DNA of 64,000 nt from Symbiodinium natans (lineage: Eukaryota > Sar > Dinophyceae > Suessiales > Symbiodiniaceae): the NCBI GenBank assembly GCA_905221605.1, contig CAJNDS010001557.1, positions 808,501-872,500 of the forward strand. Reading direction: 5' to 3'. Position 1 is the stretch's first letter. The number at the start of each line of letters is the position of its first letter. The position numbers and the translations under genes were made by a program. Below, one piece after another: positions 34,501 through 44,900 of the stretch. The notes beneath the pieces are model-generated. The model was not told the DNA's origin, did no database searches, and saw only the letters and a list, made by a program, of their open reading frames with translations.

Positions 34501-37500
34501 TGGCCGTATGCGGTTTTGGCGACATCGGCCAGTGCTGCGCCATCCGCGCCAGACACGGCCTTGGTCTCAAGCAACTTGGCCAGCTTCAGCGGGTTCAGTT
34601 TAGGGTTTAGGGTTTAGGGTTTAGGGTTTAGGGTTTAGGGTTTAGGGTTTAGGGTTTAGGGTTTAGGGTTTAGGGTTTAGGGTTTAGGGTTTAGGGTTTA
34701 GGGTTTAGGGTTTACGGTTTACGGTTTAGGGTGTAGGGTGTAGGGTGTAGGGTGTAGGGTGTAGGGTTTGGGGGTTTAGGGTTTAGGGGTTTCGGGGTTT
34801 AGGCGTTTAGGTTGGGATGTTCCCCATGTACTAACAGTCCTTGATAAGGATTATAGTTCCCCCCGCCCCCCCTATTATAGTCCCTATTAAGGACTGTTAG
34901 GAAGGTGCAGGTTTTAGGGTGCGTTCAGGGGGTTCGCCGGCTTTAAGGCTCAGGGTAGAGATTCTCACCGGGGTTTCAGTACTAGGGGCACAGGACCATG
35001 TCGTTTTGCAGCATTGGTAAGACCAAAGTAGCCTGCAGCCTGTTATTCTCCCAGATCAGCATGTGCATCAGAATCAGCATAACCCCAAGAATAACCAAAA
35101 TCTCAGAGTAGCAATGATCATAATTGTCAGAACAATCATAATACCAATGATAGTCATAATAGTCAACATCATCAAAAGAATAAGAGTAACCATATGAATA
35201 GTCAGAATTGACCATATGGCCCGACGAATCTTCATAATCATAGCCACCATAATCATCACACGAATCATATTCATGATGTTAATGATAGCAAACGTAGTAC
35301 GCAAAGTAAGATATGTCTCAGAACAATCATAGTTCTCATGACAGTCATTAAAAAAGCAAAATGCTCACACAAACCAGAAAGACTTAACCTTCCTTGTTTG
35401 TCACCACCTGTTTGTAAACACTTCAAGAAGATAATCAGAATCATCAAGCATCCTAAGACTTCGGAAAAATGCAAATCAGAATGTGTTTATAAGTGTAGTA
35501 CTCCTATCGTGAAACAACGAGCACTCAAGACTTTCATCGTATGAACATAAGCTTATTCGTCGTTACCATCATGATGTCAATCACCCCCGTCGTAATCATC
35601 GGAAACATCAGAACAGGCATATGATTCACAATGGTCACATTCATCGTATTCATCAGGATAAGCGTAACTTTCATCATCGCAAGCATAATTCTTAAATCAG
35701 ATCTAACAACCATACTCATCGTACTCATCCTGATCATCAGAACATTCTTCGCATTCTTTGTTTTCATCATCATCGTAGGCCCTTGGGATATGTAGCTATT
35801 TGTTGTTTTTCCTTATTTGGGTGTCAGAGGACCCTAAACCCCAAACCCTAAACCCTAAACCCTAAACCTTAAACCTTAAACCCTAAACCCTAAACCCTAA
35901 ACACTAAACCCTACACCCTAAACCCTAAACCCTAAACCCTAAACCCTAAACCCTAAACCCTAAACCTTCAGGGCATCCTGGCAAGGAAGGTCTACGGCGT
36001 CCGGAGCGGGGCGAGTCGCCCTAGTTCGGGCGCGGAGTCGTACATCGATGAAAAGACCGGGGCGGAGGCAAGGGGGGAAGTCCGACGCTTCGAGGGTTTA
36101 GGGTTTAGGGTTTAGGGTTTAGGGTTTAGGGTTTAGGGTTTAGGGTTTGGGGTTTGGGGTTTAGGGTTTAGAGTGTAGGGTTTAGGGTTTAGGGTTTAGG
36201 GTTTAGGGGGCGCTTCTAGGAGTTGAGGGGATGGCTGAAAGGGTCGAGGGTCTAGGGTTTAGGGTCTAGGGGTTAAGCCTCCGTATCTTGTGCTTCGGAT
36301 TTAGGGTTTTGGGTTTAGGGTTTAGGGTTTAGGGTTTAGGGCCCCTAAACCAAGTACACCCTGCGCCCCCTTCACCCTTCGCTCTGACAAGCCTCTCTGG
36401 AAGGTGGTCTTTGGGAACTTCGCGATGGACGATAAGCCCTAAACCCTAAGCCCTAAACCCTAAACCCCAAACCCTAAACCCTAAACCCTAAAACCTAAAA
36501 CCCTAAACCCTGCCTGGTAGGTGGTCTTTGGGAACTCTGCGATGGACGAGCGTGTCCTGCCCGAGGCCGACATCGTCCTGGCGGCGCTGCCCAACACCGC
36601 AGAGACGCGGAGCGTCTTCGACGACTCGCGCTTCAGCAAGCCGCTGGACTGTTGAAGGGGTTAGGGGTTTAGGGTTTGGGTTCAGTAGGGTTTAGGGTTC
36701 ATTAGGGTTTAGGGTTCAGGGTTTAGGGTTGAGGGTTTAGGGGGATTATCGGGATTATGGGGATTATGGGGATTACAGGGATTATAGGGATTATAAGGAT
36801 TACATGGATTATAGGGGTTATGGGGCTTTGAGGGTTCAGGGTTTTTACAGGGAGTTATGGATTTACGGGCGTTTCTTTCACAAATAGTCTCAATACTTTG
36901 TGGTGCTTTGCTGTAGCTTTAGATCCTTAGCCTTTTTGGGTTTATTGGGTTTCCTAGTAAGGCAGCTAAAAACTTAACTTCTAGCTACCCTCCTAAGTGC
37001 AGCCAAGAATAGTTATTGAGGCTCCCTTTGTGTTTAGGGTTTAGGGTTTAGGGTTTAGGGTTTAGGGTTTAGGGTTTAGGGTTTAGGGTTTAGGGTTTAG
37101 GGCGTCTCGCCGCGCCGCGGCAGTAGATGTCATGCGGAGATGGCGCCCCAACACACCCAGGGGGTGTGAGGGGGCGGCATATGTCGCGGCGGCGTATATT
37201 GAAGTTGGAGCCACCACAACCAGAAAGGTTGGGTTGTTTTATTTTTCCCACCCCCTGCTCACGCAGGCATCCACCCAACTTTTCTCCTTTTAGGGTTTCG
37301 GGCTAACGCCCTAAATTCCCGCCCCCATCCTTTGATCGGTTGGGTAGGAGGTTGCCGTGGCTGTGGGTGAAGGGGAGGGGAGGGGGGGTCAAACAGGCCG
37401 GGCCAGGGCTGGGGGGGTCCAGGAGGGGTTAGGGGGGTCATGAGCCATGGCCAAAGGAGGGCCAAAGGGCACTGGGTCAGAAGGCCAATGAAGGGTGGTC

Positions 37501-40500
37501 AAGGGGGGGTCAGGGTTCGCAGGGGAGGGGCGCCGGATGTGGGAGGGGCTGAGGCACACAGGGCATTGTGGGTTCAGTCGCTTTGCGGGCGAGGCGCCAG
37601 GGGCTCCGGAGGGGGGGGGCAGGGGGGTCCGGGGCCACCTGCACCGGGGCCGCTCGCCGGTTTGGCTTTCTTAATTTTAACGCGAGGCCCGGCCCAGCGC
37701 ATCCGCGTGAGCATGGTGATTCCACAGCGCCCAAGTCGCTGGACCCCAAGCAATAAGGGTTGGGTTTAGGGTTTAGGGTTCCGGGTTTCTTGTTTTATGG
37801 TTTGGGGTTTAGGGTTGAGGGTAGTTTCAAGCTTTGGGGTTTTTTGGGGTAGGGTTGAGCCAGGGGGGAGGGGGAAGGGGGGAGGGGTGGGGCGGGGTGG
37901 GGGGGGGCAGCTGGGGGGGTAGTCGGGGGGGTAGGGGGGGGTAGGGGGGGGAGGGTAGCAGGAGCTGGGAGGGGCTTCAACGGCGAACCGGACCCCGAGA
38001 ATTACCAATTTGAGGCAAAAAAAAGTGGGTGGGGGGGTGCCTGTTCTGACAACCTATACACCTCCGGCCCGAGGCCTCGGCGGATAATACTTGAGAATCG
38101 GAGAAGGGGGGTGGGGTACCCCAGGCGGGGTATACTGCAGGGGCAGTGGAGGTGCAGCTCACGCTCAACACAACTTTTTAGGCTTGCATAGTAAGGCCAA
38201 GCGATGGTGTGACTGGCTGTCGGGTGTAGGTCCAGGCACCCTACAAAAGGGTGGGTACTCCCTAAGCAGCCCTTTTTTTGAATTTAGGGTTTAGGGTTTG
38301 CAAGGGCATTAGGGTTTAGGGTTTAGGGTTTAGGGTTTAGGGTTTAGGGTTTAGGGTTTAGGGTTTAGGGTTTAGGGTTTAGGGTTTAGCGTTGAGGGTT
38401 TAGGGTTTAGGGTTAGGGTTTAGCGTTGAGGGTTTAGGGTTTAGGGTTTCATGAGTTTCTGACATCCGTCCCTTATCACAGTCCGAAACCCTAAGCCCCA
38501 AGCCCTAAACCCCAAACCCCAAACCCTAAACCCTAAACCCTAAACCCCAAGTCCTAAATCCGAGACCCCAAACCCTAAACCCCCCTCCAACCCAGAGGTT
38601 CAAGCCGGGCGCGCTCTTCATCAACATCGGCCGCGGCACCACCGTGGACGAGGCCGCGCTGCAGCGGCACCTTGAGGCGGGCGGTCTGGGGTCTAGGGGT
38701 TTAGGGGTTTAGGGGTTTGGGGTTGAGGGTTTAGGGGTTTAGGGTTTAGGGTTTAGGGTTTAGGGTTTAGGGTGTAGGGGTTTAGGGGGCTTAGGGGAGT
38801 TGGGGTTTAGGGTTTGGGGGATTTGTGTAGGGTTTATGGGGTTTAGGGTTTCCCTTGAAGTTAGAAGTGGGGAAGCTCTGGTGAGCCCTGGGTTCGTTGC
38901 CCTTCACGGTCCCTTGTTTCCGGTGTTGCGTGTTGTTGGGCCTATGATATATGGCCGACCGGTGAAGTGTAAGCTTGTTCTTCCTTCTGATTCAAGTTCA
39001 GGGTTTAGGTTGGGATGTTCCCCCTTTTTCTAACAGTCCTTAAGGGGGATTGTAGTACCCCCCATAATCCCTGTTAAGGACGGAATAAGGTGGAACACTC
39101 CCAACGCGTAGGGCTGAGGGTTTGGGGTTTGATTGCCGGGTGCTAGTGGCAGCGGAGCTTCTGCCTCCTCTCCCTGGTTCCTAGAAAGCCCAGAACCCCG
39201 GAATTCATGGGTGCCTTGCTTCATTTAAAGCCCTAAGCCCTACGTCCCTAAACCCTAATCCCTAAACCCTAAGTCCCCAAACCCTGCATCCTAAACCCCC
39301 CTCTTTTTTTTTGTTTTTTGTTTCCCCGGTTTCTTGCCAAGGCGTCCCACTCACCCTTTGGGCCAAGATGAGATCGAAACTCTGATATGCCGCTGGCATA
39401 GCTTAAATGGTTCTCTCCTATGTCTTTTTCATTTCGCTTTTATTCACAGATGCAAAAATTACTGCCCCTGCTGCCATGATCAACATTGTGATTATATGAC
39501 TACCTATAGAAACCCTGAACCCTAAACCCATTGCTGTTTGTTGATGACTGTCTGGTGAACGTAAACCCTACACCCTAAACCTTCTCGCCCCACCCTAAAC
39601 CCTAATGAATCCTAGACCCTAGTGAACCCTAAACCCTAATGAACCCTAAACCCTATTGAACCCTAAACCCTGATGAACCCTAAACCCTATTGAACCCTAA
39701 ACCCTAATGAACCCTAAACCCTATTGAACCTAAACCCTAATGAACCCTAAACCCTAAAACCTAAAACCTAAACCCTAAACCCCAAACCCTAAACCCCAAA
39801 CCCTAAACCCTAAACCCTAAACCCTAAAGCCTAAACCCTAAGCCCTAAGCCCTAAACCCTAAACCCTAAACCCTCCCCCCCCAGAGCGGCCACCTGCGTG
39901 GGGCCGCGCTGGACGTCTTCCGCGAGGAGCCGCTGCCTCCGGAGTCGCCTTTCTGGCACCTTGGGGAGGTTTAGGGTTTAGGGTTTAGGGTTTAGGGTTT
40001 AGGGTTTAGGGTTTAGGGTTTAGGGTTTAGGGTTTCCCCAAAAAAAATCCTGAGGCTAAACAAGGGTCGTTCCAGCCTTGCTGCGTTAGTTAGGGTAGTT
40101 GGGCTGCGTGATTCCAGCAGAAGCCTTGGGGGTTGCCCTGAACCCAACTCCTCAACCTTCAACCCTCCTAAACCCTAAACCCTAAATCCTAAACCCTAAA
40201 CCCTAGAGCGCCCTTTATGGCATCAAAAACGTTGCACGGCAGAAGCCCCCCCCCTCCCCCGGCCCAACCAAACCCCCTGAAAAACCTGGAATCCCAGAAG
40301 CGACGGAAAGTTTGAGACCGTATTCTGCAAAAGATCTGAGGCGGGAGGATTTGCTGCCGTCCTCGAAGCTTTTTCTGACGCCCCACAATGCCGACATTAG
40401 CTTGTCGATGAACGAGGACCACCGTCCAACCCGAAACCCTAGAAAGCCTGCAAGCCGTAAAAACCCTATACTTCCTGTAAACCCTACAAAAACGCCAAGC

Positions 40501-41098
40501 ACTCTAAACAAACCTTACCAATCCCAAACAAACATTCCCACACTGAAGGCGACATCCTCACCTAAACCCTAAACCCTAAACCCTAAACCCTAAACCCTAA
40601 ACCCTAAACCCTAAACCCTAAACCCTAAACCCTAAACCCTAAACCCTAAACCCCAAACCCCAAACCCTAAACCCTCCCCACATCCCGATTTCTGAGACCT
40701 AGCTCAGTCCGATGCGGTGAGGTGTTGCTGGCAGGCTTGGGTTTGGGGTTAGGGGTTTGGGATTTAGGGTTTAGGGTTCAGGGTTTAGGGTTTAGGGTTC
40801 AGGGTTTAGGGTTCAGGGTTCAGGGTTTAGGGTTTAGGGTTTGGGGAGTGTGTAGGTTTCAAGGGTTTCGGGTTTGGAGGTTGAGAGTGTTTGCTTCTTT
40901 GGGTCATGGCCTTTTGATTGGGCTGCCGAACTTCTACGTTAATCTACTGGCCTAACCCTAAACCCTAAGCCCTAAACCCCTAACGGCCCGCCAATCCTCA
41001 TCAAGGAGTCCGTGGAATGCTTCTGCAGGGCTGCACGGGGCTTTGTACTGGAGGGGCGGATGCCCGACTACCTCGTGAATCTGGCGAGGGGCTATTGA
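28523..41098 (+). CDS. D-isomer-specific 2-hydroxyacid dehydrogenase (14 exons)
   Basis: Exons: 28523-28624, 30751-30816, 31298-31429, 31581-31622, 32712-32741, 33211-33258, 33903-33932, 34494-34571, 35990-36094, 36521-36639, 38598-38676, 39885-39968, 40348-40416, 41006-41098; about 358 residues. The family reduces 2-keto acids such as hydroxypyruvate or glyoxylate with NAD(P)H. Signatures in order: KWVHSLFTGVD (80-90), GIPFSNTRSVFAE, the Rossmann GFGDIG (157-162), PEADIVLAALPNTAETR, INIGRGTTVDEAAL with catalytic Arg about 263, ALDVFREEP with Glu about 292, and LTPHNAD with His about 318. An Arg-Ser pair follows the second strand (YGVRS), which hints at NADPH. Borders are GT, GC or GA to AG where clear; the joints after exons 3, 4, 8 and 9 are ambiguous. 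The start follows a CAG acceptor, and a longer N terminus is possible. Confidence 0.85.
29757..29842. repeat. CCCTAAA array in dehydrogenase intron 1
   Basis: Twelve perfect units. The 2.1 kb intron 1 also holds a degenerate CCCTAAA-like stretch at 28,640-28,880, an AT-rich patch at 30,240-30,340 and a second array at 30,595-30,735. Confidence 0.95.
30595..30735. repeat. CCCGAAA block then CCCTAAA block
   Basis: Seven CCCGAAA units followed by about twelve CCCTAAA units, ending 15 bases before exon 2 of the dehydrogenase. Confidence 0.95.
32795..33192. repeat. Opposed TTTAGGG and CCCTAAA arrays in dehydrogenase intron 5
   Basis: About 20 TTTAGGG units (32,795-32,940), 105 bases of unique sequence, then about 20 perfect CCCTAAA units (33,044-33,192). 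The two arms are complementary over roughly 140 bases and sit next to the two ends of a 469-base intron. This is the clearest hairpin-intron example. Confidence 0.95.
34599..34780. repeat. TTTAGGG array opening dehydrogenase intron 8
   Basis: About 17 units plus a block of TGTAGGG variants near 34,727-34,765. The partner CCCTAAA array (35,830-35,968) ends the same intron. Confidence 0.95.
34812..34903. mobile_element. MITE family 1, copy 1
   Basis: Begins TTGGGATGTTCCCC, inner arms CTAACAGTCCTT and AAGGACTGTTAG. The right outer end is eroded. Confidence 0.6.
35040..35790. repeat. AT-rich degenerate ATCAT/AATCA repeat
   Basis: About 750 bases of diverged short repeats built on ATCATNATNATCAGAAT, far more AT-rich than the surroundings and similar to a shorter patch at 34,010-34,095. 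Several frames stay open through it by composition alone (Tyr/Asp- or Met/Ile-rich), so I do not call genes. It lies within dehydrogenase intron 8. Confidence 0.7.
36402..36549 (+). repeat. Partial exon duplication around a CCCTAAA tract
   Basis: Bases 36,402-36,432 repeat at 36,519-36,549 with two mismatches. They contain the acceptor AG and the first codons of dehydrogenase exon 10 (VVFGN-AMD). The left copy runs straight into a CCCTAAA tract and cannot encode the rest of the exon; the right copy is the functional one. Confidence 0.85.
37105..38270 (+). mobile_element. Dispersed repeat, long form
   Basis: Its first 230 bases (starting TCTCGCCGCGCCGCGGCAGT) and last 45 bases (TCCAGGCACCCTACAAAAGG and beyond) match the element at 53,155-53,612; the central 880 bases are G-rich and only loosely matched. 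Open frames in the G-rich core look compositional. It sits in dehydrogenase intron 10 between telomere-type arrays. Confidence 0.6.
38284..38450. repeat. TTTAGGG array
   Basis: About 20 units with occasional TTTAGCG variants, within dehydrogenase intron 10. The intron ends with CCCTAAA units at 38,500-38,580. Confidence 0.95.
39010..39104. mobile_element. MITE family 1, copy 2
   Basis: TTGGGATGTTCCCCC at the left end, GGAACACTCCCAA at the right. It lies in dehydrogenase intron 11. Confidence 0.65.
39603..39745. repeat. CCCTAAACCCTAATGAA higher-order repeat
   Basis: About eight units of 17-18 bases in which every second telomere unit carries a TGAA or TTGAA insertion; a plain CCCTAAA array follows to 39,880 and ends at exon 12. 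Confidence 0.9.
40560..40676. repeat. CCCTAAA array in dehydrogenase intron 13
   Basis: About sixteen units. Here the order is reversed relative to most introns: CCCTAAA comes first and a TTTAGGG patch (40,755-40,840) follows. Confidence 0.95.
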
Positions 41099-41907
41099 GA
41101 CGAGCACACAAAAAGGCACCACTCAAGAACACCGTGCGTTTTATGAGGATTGCGTCTGCCGGGGTTCAAGATGGCGTACTTGTATGTCGTCTTGCTACCC
41201 CACTGCCACCCTTTCTCCAAGTTATTTCTATCAGGGCCCTTCGTAATTTAGTGGAATACCAAGTGCCCAAAAAAGCCCCACAAAAACCCTAAACCCTAAA
41301 CCCTAAACCCTAAACCCTAAACCCTAAACCCTAAACCCTAAACCCTAAACCCTAAACCCTAAACCCTAAACCCTAAACCCTAATCCCTAAACCCTAAACC
41401 GAATTAAGCCCTAGTAACCCCCTAGAGTTCTCCCAGCCTTGGGCCCTGAGAGCCTGGGAGTTTTTAACAAGCCTCGGGGCCTAGAGTTGATGGTTTAGGG
41501 TTTAGGGTTCAGGGTTCAGGGTTTAGGGTTCAGGGTTTAGGGTTTAGGGTTTAGGGTTTAGGGTTTAGGGTTGATCTATCTCCGCTGGAGCGTTCTGCGT
41601 CAGGCTCTTCCTCTCGAAATGCCTGCATGCTTCCTTGTACCTGCACCTGTTTCCCCTGGCATCTTCTTGCAAGGGCGGGTTTAGGGTTTAGGGTTTAGGG
41701 TTTAGGGTTGGGTCGTTTTAAAGTCCTCAAGCTATCTCAAGCTTAAGGCTTGGCGTGCTCACTTCTTGGAGCGGATCTCTAAACCCAAGTGCAGGCAAGA
41801 TGGACAGCAGCAATTAGGGTGTTGGGGTTCGGGTTTGGGGTTTAGGGTTTAGGGTTTAGGGGTGTAGGGTTTAGAGTTCAAGGGTCTTAGGGGCTAGCCG
41901 TTGAGAC
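41099..41907 (+). other. Region between the dehydrogenase stop and the next start
   Basis: About 180 bases of unique 3' flank are followed by a CCCTAAA array (41,282-41,402) and two unique islands near 41,405-41,490 and 41,575-41,680. The islands are open in more than one frame and bracketed by CCCTAAA or TTTAGGG. I cannot assign them to either gene; they may be untranslated or unrecognised exons. Confidence 0.5.
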
Positions 41908-44900
41908 ATGGGCGGAGAAATCTGGTGTGAAGGTCCGATCGGCAAGGGCTCGCAAAGGGGGAATAGCAGGGCAGGGACTCAACATCAGGTCCTAAAGCCT
42001 ATACCCTACCCTATACCCTAAACCCTAAACCCTAAACCCTAAACCCTAAACCCTAAACCCTAAAACCAGTGGATGCCTTGCGGGGGTCCCGAAGAGGTTT
42101 CCAAAGGCCTGGTTGCGGGATCAAGGGGCTTAGGGCTGGCAGGGCTTGAGGGCCCAAGCAGTCTTCCCCCCCTTTAGGGTTTAGGGTTTAGGTTTAGGGT
42201 TTAGGGTTTAGGGTTTAGGGTTTAGGGTTTAGGGTTTAGGGTTTAGGGTTTAGGGTTTAGGGTTTAGGGTTTAGGGTTTAGGGTTTAGGGTTTAGGGTTT
42301 AGGGTTTAGGGTTTAGAGTCACCCCTATCTTGTGTACTTTCCAGGAAGCAAGGTTTAGCTAGAACGCCCAAAGCCCCTGCGTAACACAGGGCATCATAAA
42401 GGTAGTTGAATCAGAATGGGTATGTTATTGAGTCCTTTGCGACCGGGTTTTTGGGTGTGGGGGATAGCCCTAAACCCCAAACCCTAAACCCTATAAACCC
42501 TAACCCTAAACCCTAAACCCCAAAACCCAAACCCTAAAAACCCGATAAACCCTAACCCTAAACCCTAAACCCTAAACCCTGAAAACCCTTAAAACCCCTA
42601 TGAGCCCTACACCGCCTACACCTGTTCCGGCCCGCAGTGGTGCGCCCAGGCCCGCGCGCCACAGCCGCCGAGGCCCGTGCCAAGGCCACGCGCCTGGCGG
42701 GCCTGGCCCGGGCCAAAGAGTTTGGGGTTTAGTAGGGTTTAGGGTTTAAGGGTTAAGGGTTAAGGGTTTAGGGTTTAGGGTTTAGGGTTTAGAGTTTAGG
42801 CTTAAGCTCCTGGGCTCCCAGGGGGTTTTCTGGGCTTTGGGCTTCTGCGAGGTCTTTCGCGCTCGAACGTTTTTAGGGCTTGTGCGGGTTGCGCGAGTTG
42901 CTGCGCTGGCGAACCCGAAGCCCGAACCCTAAGCCCTAAGCCCTCAGCCCTCAGCCCTCAGCCCTAAGCCCTAAGCCCTAAGCCCTACACCCTAAACCCT
43001 AAACCCTAAACCCTAAACCCTAAACCCTAAGCCCTAAACCCCTAGACCCTAAACCCTAACCCTCCCCCCCCCCCCCCACCCAACTCCGCAGTGTTGGGCC
43101 CCAGGCGCCCCAGCTCTTCGAGCAGATGAGGCCACCGGAGGCCGACATCTAGGCATACTTTGAGGGTTTGTGGTCTAGGGGTTTAGGGGTTTAGGGGTTT
43201 GGGTAAGGTTCAGTTTAGGGTTCAGGGTTTAGGGTTTAGAGTTTAGGGTTTAGGGTTTAGGGGTTTAGGGGTTTAGGGGTTTCGGGGTTTAGGGGTTTAG
43301 GGGTTTGGGGTTTAGGGTTTAGGGTTGAGCCTTGAGGGCTGGGGGGGTTCCGGGGCTTGGGGTGCCTCACTTGAGGCGATAAGGGGGATCCCAACGCACA
43401 GCCCCTAGAATTGAGGGTATCAAGCGGTGTGGGCCGCATGACGGCGGTACATCCCGAACCCTGTATCGACCCTAAACCCTAGATCCTAAACCCTAAGCCC
43501 TAAACCCTAAACCCCAAACCCTAAACCCTAAACCTTAAACCCTAAACCCTAAACCCTAAACCTCACAACGAGCAGAACTCCGAAGCGCCCGAAGACCCAC
43601 GTGCAGGTGCAGGGTGGCTCCCCTCAGATGCTGGAGGTGACAGAGAGGGAGGGCAGTAGGGTTTAGGGTTTAGGGTTTAGGGTTTAGGGCTACGGGTGAG
43701 GGTTTAGGGCTACGGGTGAGGGTTTAGGGTTTAGGGTCTAGGGTCTCTAGGGCTTAGGAACTAGGATCCATGTTCGAGGGTCTGGTGTCTGAGGTCTAAT
43801 GTGGGCTTCATTTAACGTGCGACCCCAATTCTGAGATCAATGCGGTTCCGGGTTTAGAGTTTAGGGTTGAAAGGGGTTTAGGGTTTGGGGTTTTCTTGGC
43901 GGCTCAGGGTCTTAAGGTTCAGAGTTCAGGGTTTTAGGGTTTAGGGTTTAGGGTTTAGGGTTTAGGGTTCAGGTGTGGGGGGGCTGGAGTGGCTTTCTAG
44001 GACTCGAGGACCCCACAGCTGAGCACTGCAAGCCAAGTACATGAAACACCATACCCTGAGCCTAGAACCCGAAAAAAGCACACATGTCCCTAAACCCTAA
44101 ACCCTAAACCCTAAACCCTAAGCCCTAAGCCCTAAGCCCTAAAACCTAAACCCTAAACCCTAAACCCTAAACCCTAAACCCTAAACCCTAAACCCTAAAC
44201 CCTAAACCCTAAACCCTAAACCCTAAACCCTAAACCCTAGAGCCCCGCTTTGCTTGCCTTCCACGGTTCCGAAACCTTTCATAGTGATCCATTCCCCAAC
44301 CGTGCACCCAAAACCCAAAACACTAAACCCTAAACCCTAAACCCTAAACCCTAAACACCCCTCAGACCCCTAAAACTCCTGACATTCTAAGACCCTAAGC
44401 CCTTAAATCCTACAACCCTGAAACCCTAAAGCCCTAAGACCTTAGACCCAAAGCCCTAAACCCTACAGCCCCTCAGACCCTAGACCCACAGCCCTAAACC
44501 CTAAAACCCCTTGCAGTGGTGCGAAACACTAGACGCTGAAGCTCCCAAGTGGGCTCAGGGGTGACAAAACCCTCGTGCCTTTGGCCAGGATGGCGCGAAT
44601 CTGGAGGCGCCTCTTCTTTTTGGGGGACGGGGGGGGAGGGGGTTAGGGTTTGGGGTTTGGGGTTTGGGGTTGGGGGTTTGGGGTTTGGGGTTTAGGGCTC
44701 AGCGTGTTTGAAATGGATATGAATCATATCTTGTGATGATAAACCCTAGAAACCCTAAACTCCTAGGGGCACCCCCCCCCCCCCCCCCCCAATTTCAGGA
44801 AATTCACAGCTCAACTTTGAATCCTAATCCCGACGACAGGCAGGCCATAATCAGTGCACGTGTTCCACCAGACGAGCTTCTGTCCAATAATCAGGGCTAC

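Noticed and set aside
34982-35773. Tyr/Asp-rich and Met/Ile-rich small proteins
   Set aside because: They come from degenerate ATCAT-type repeats read in different frames.
37440-38171. Gly/Pro/Arg-rich ORFs on both strands
   Set aside because: Extreme G-rich composition keeps several frames open at once; no motif and not conserved in the short copy of the repeat.
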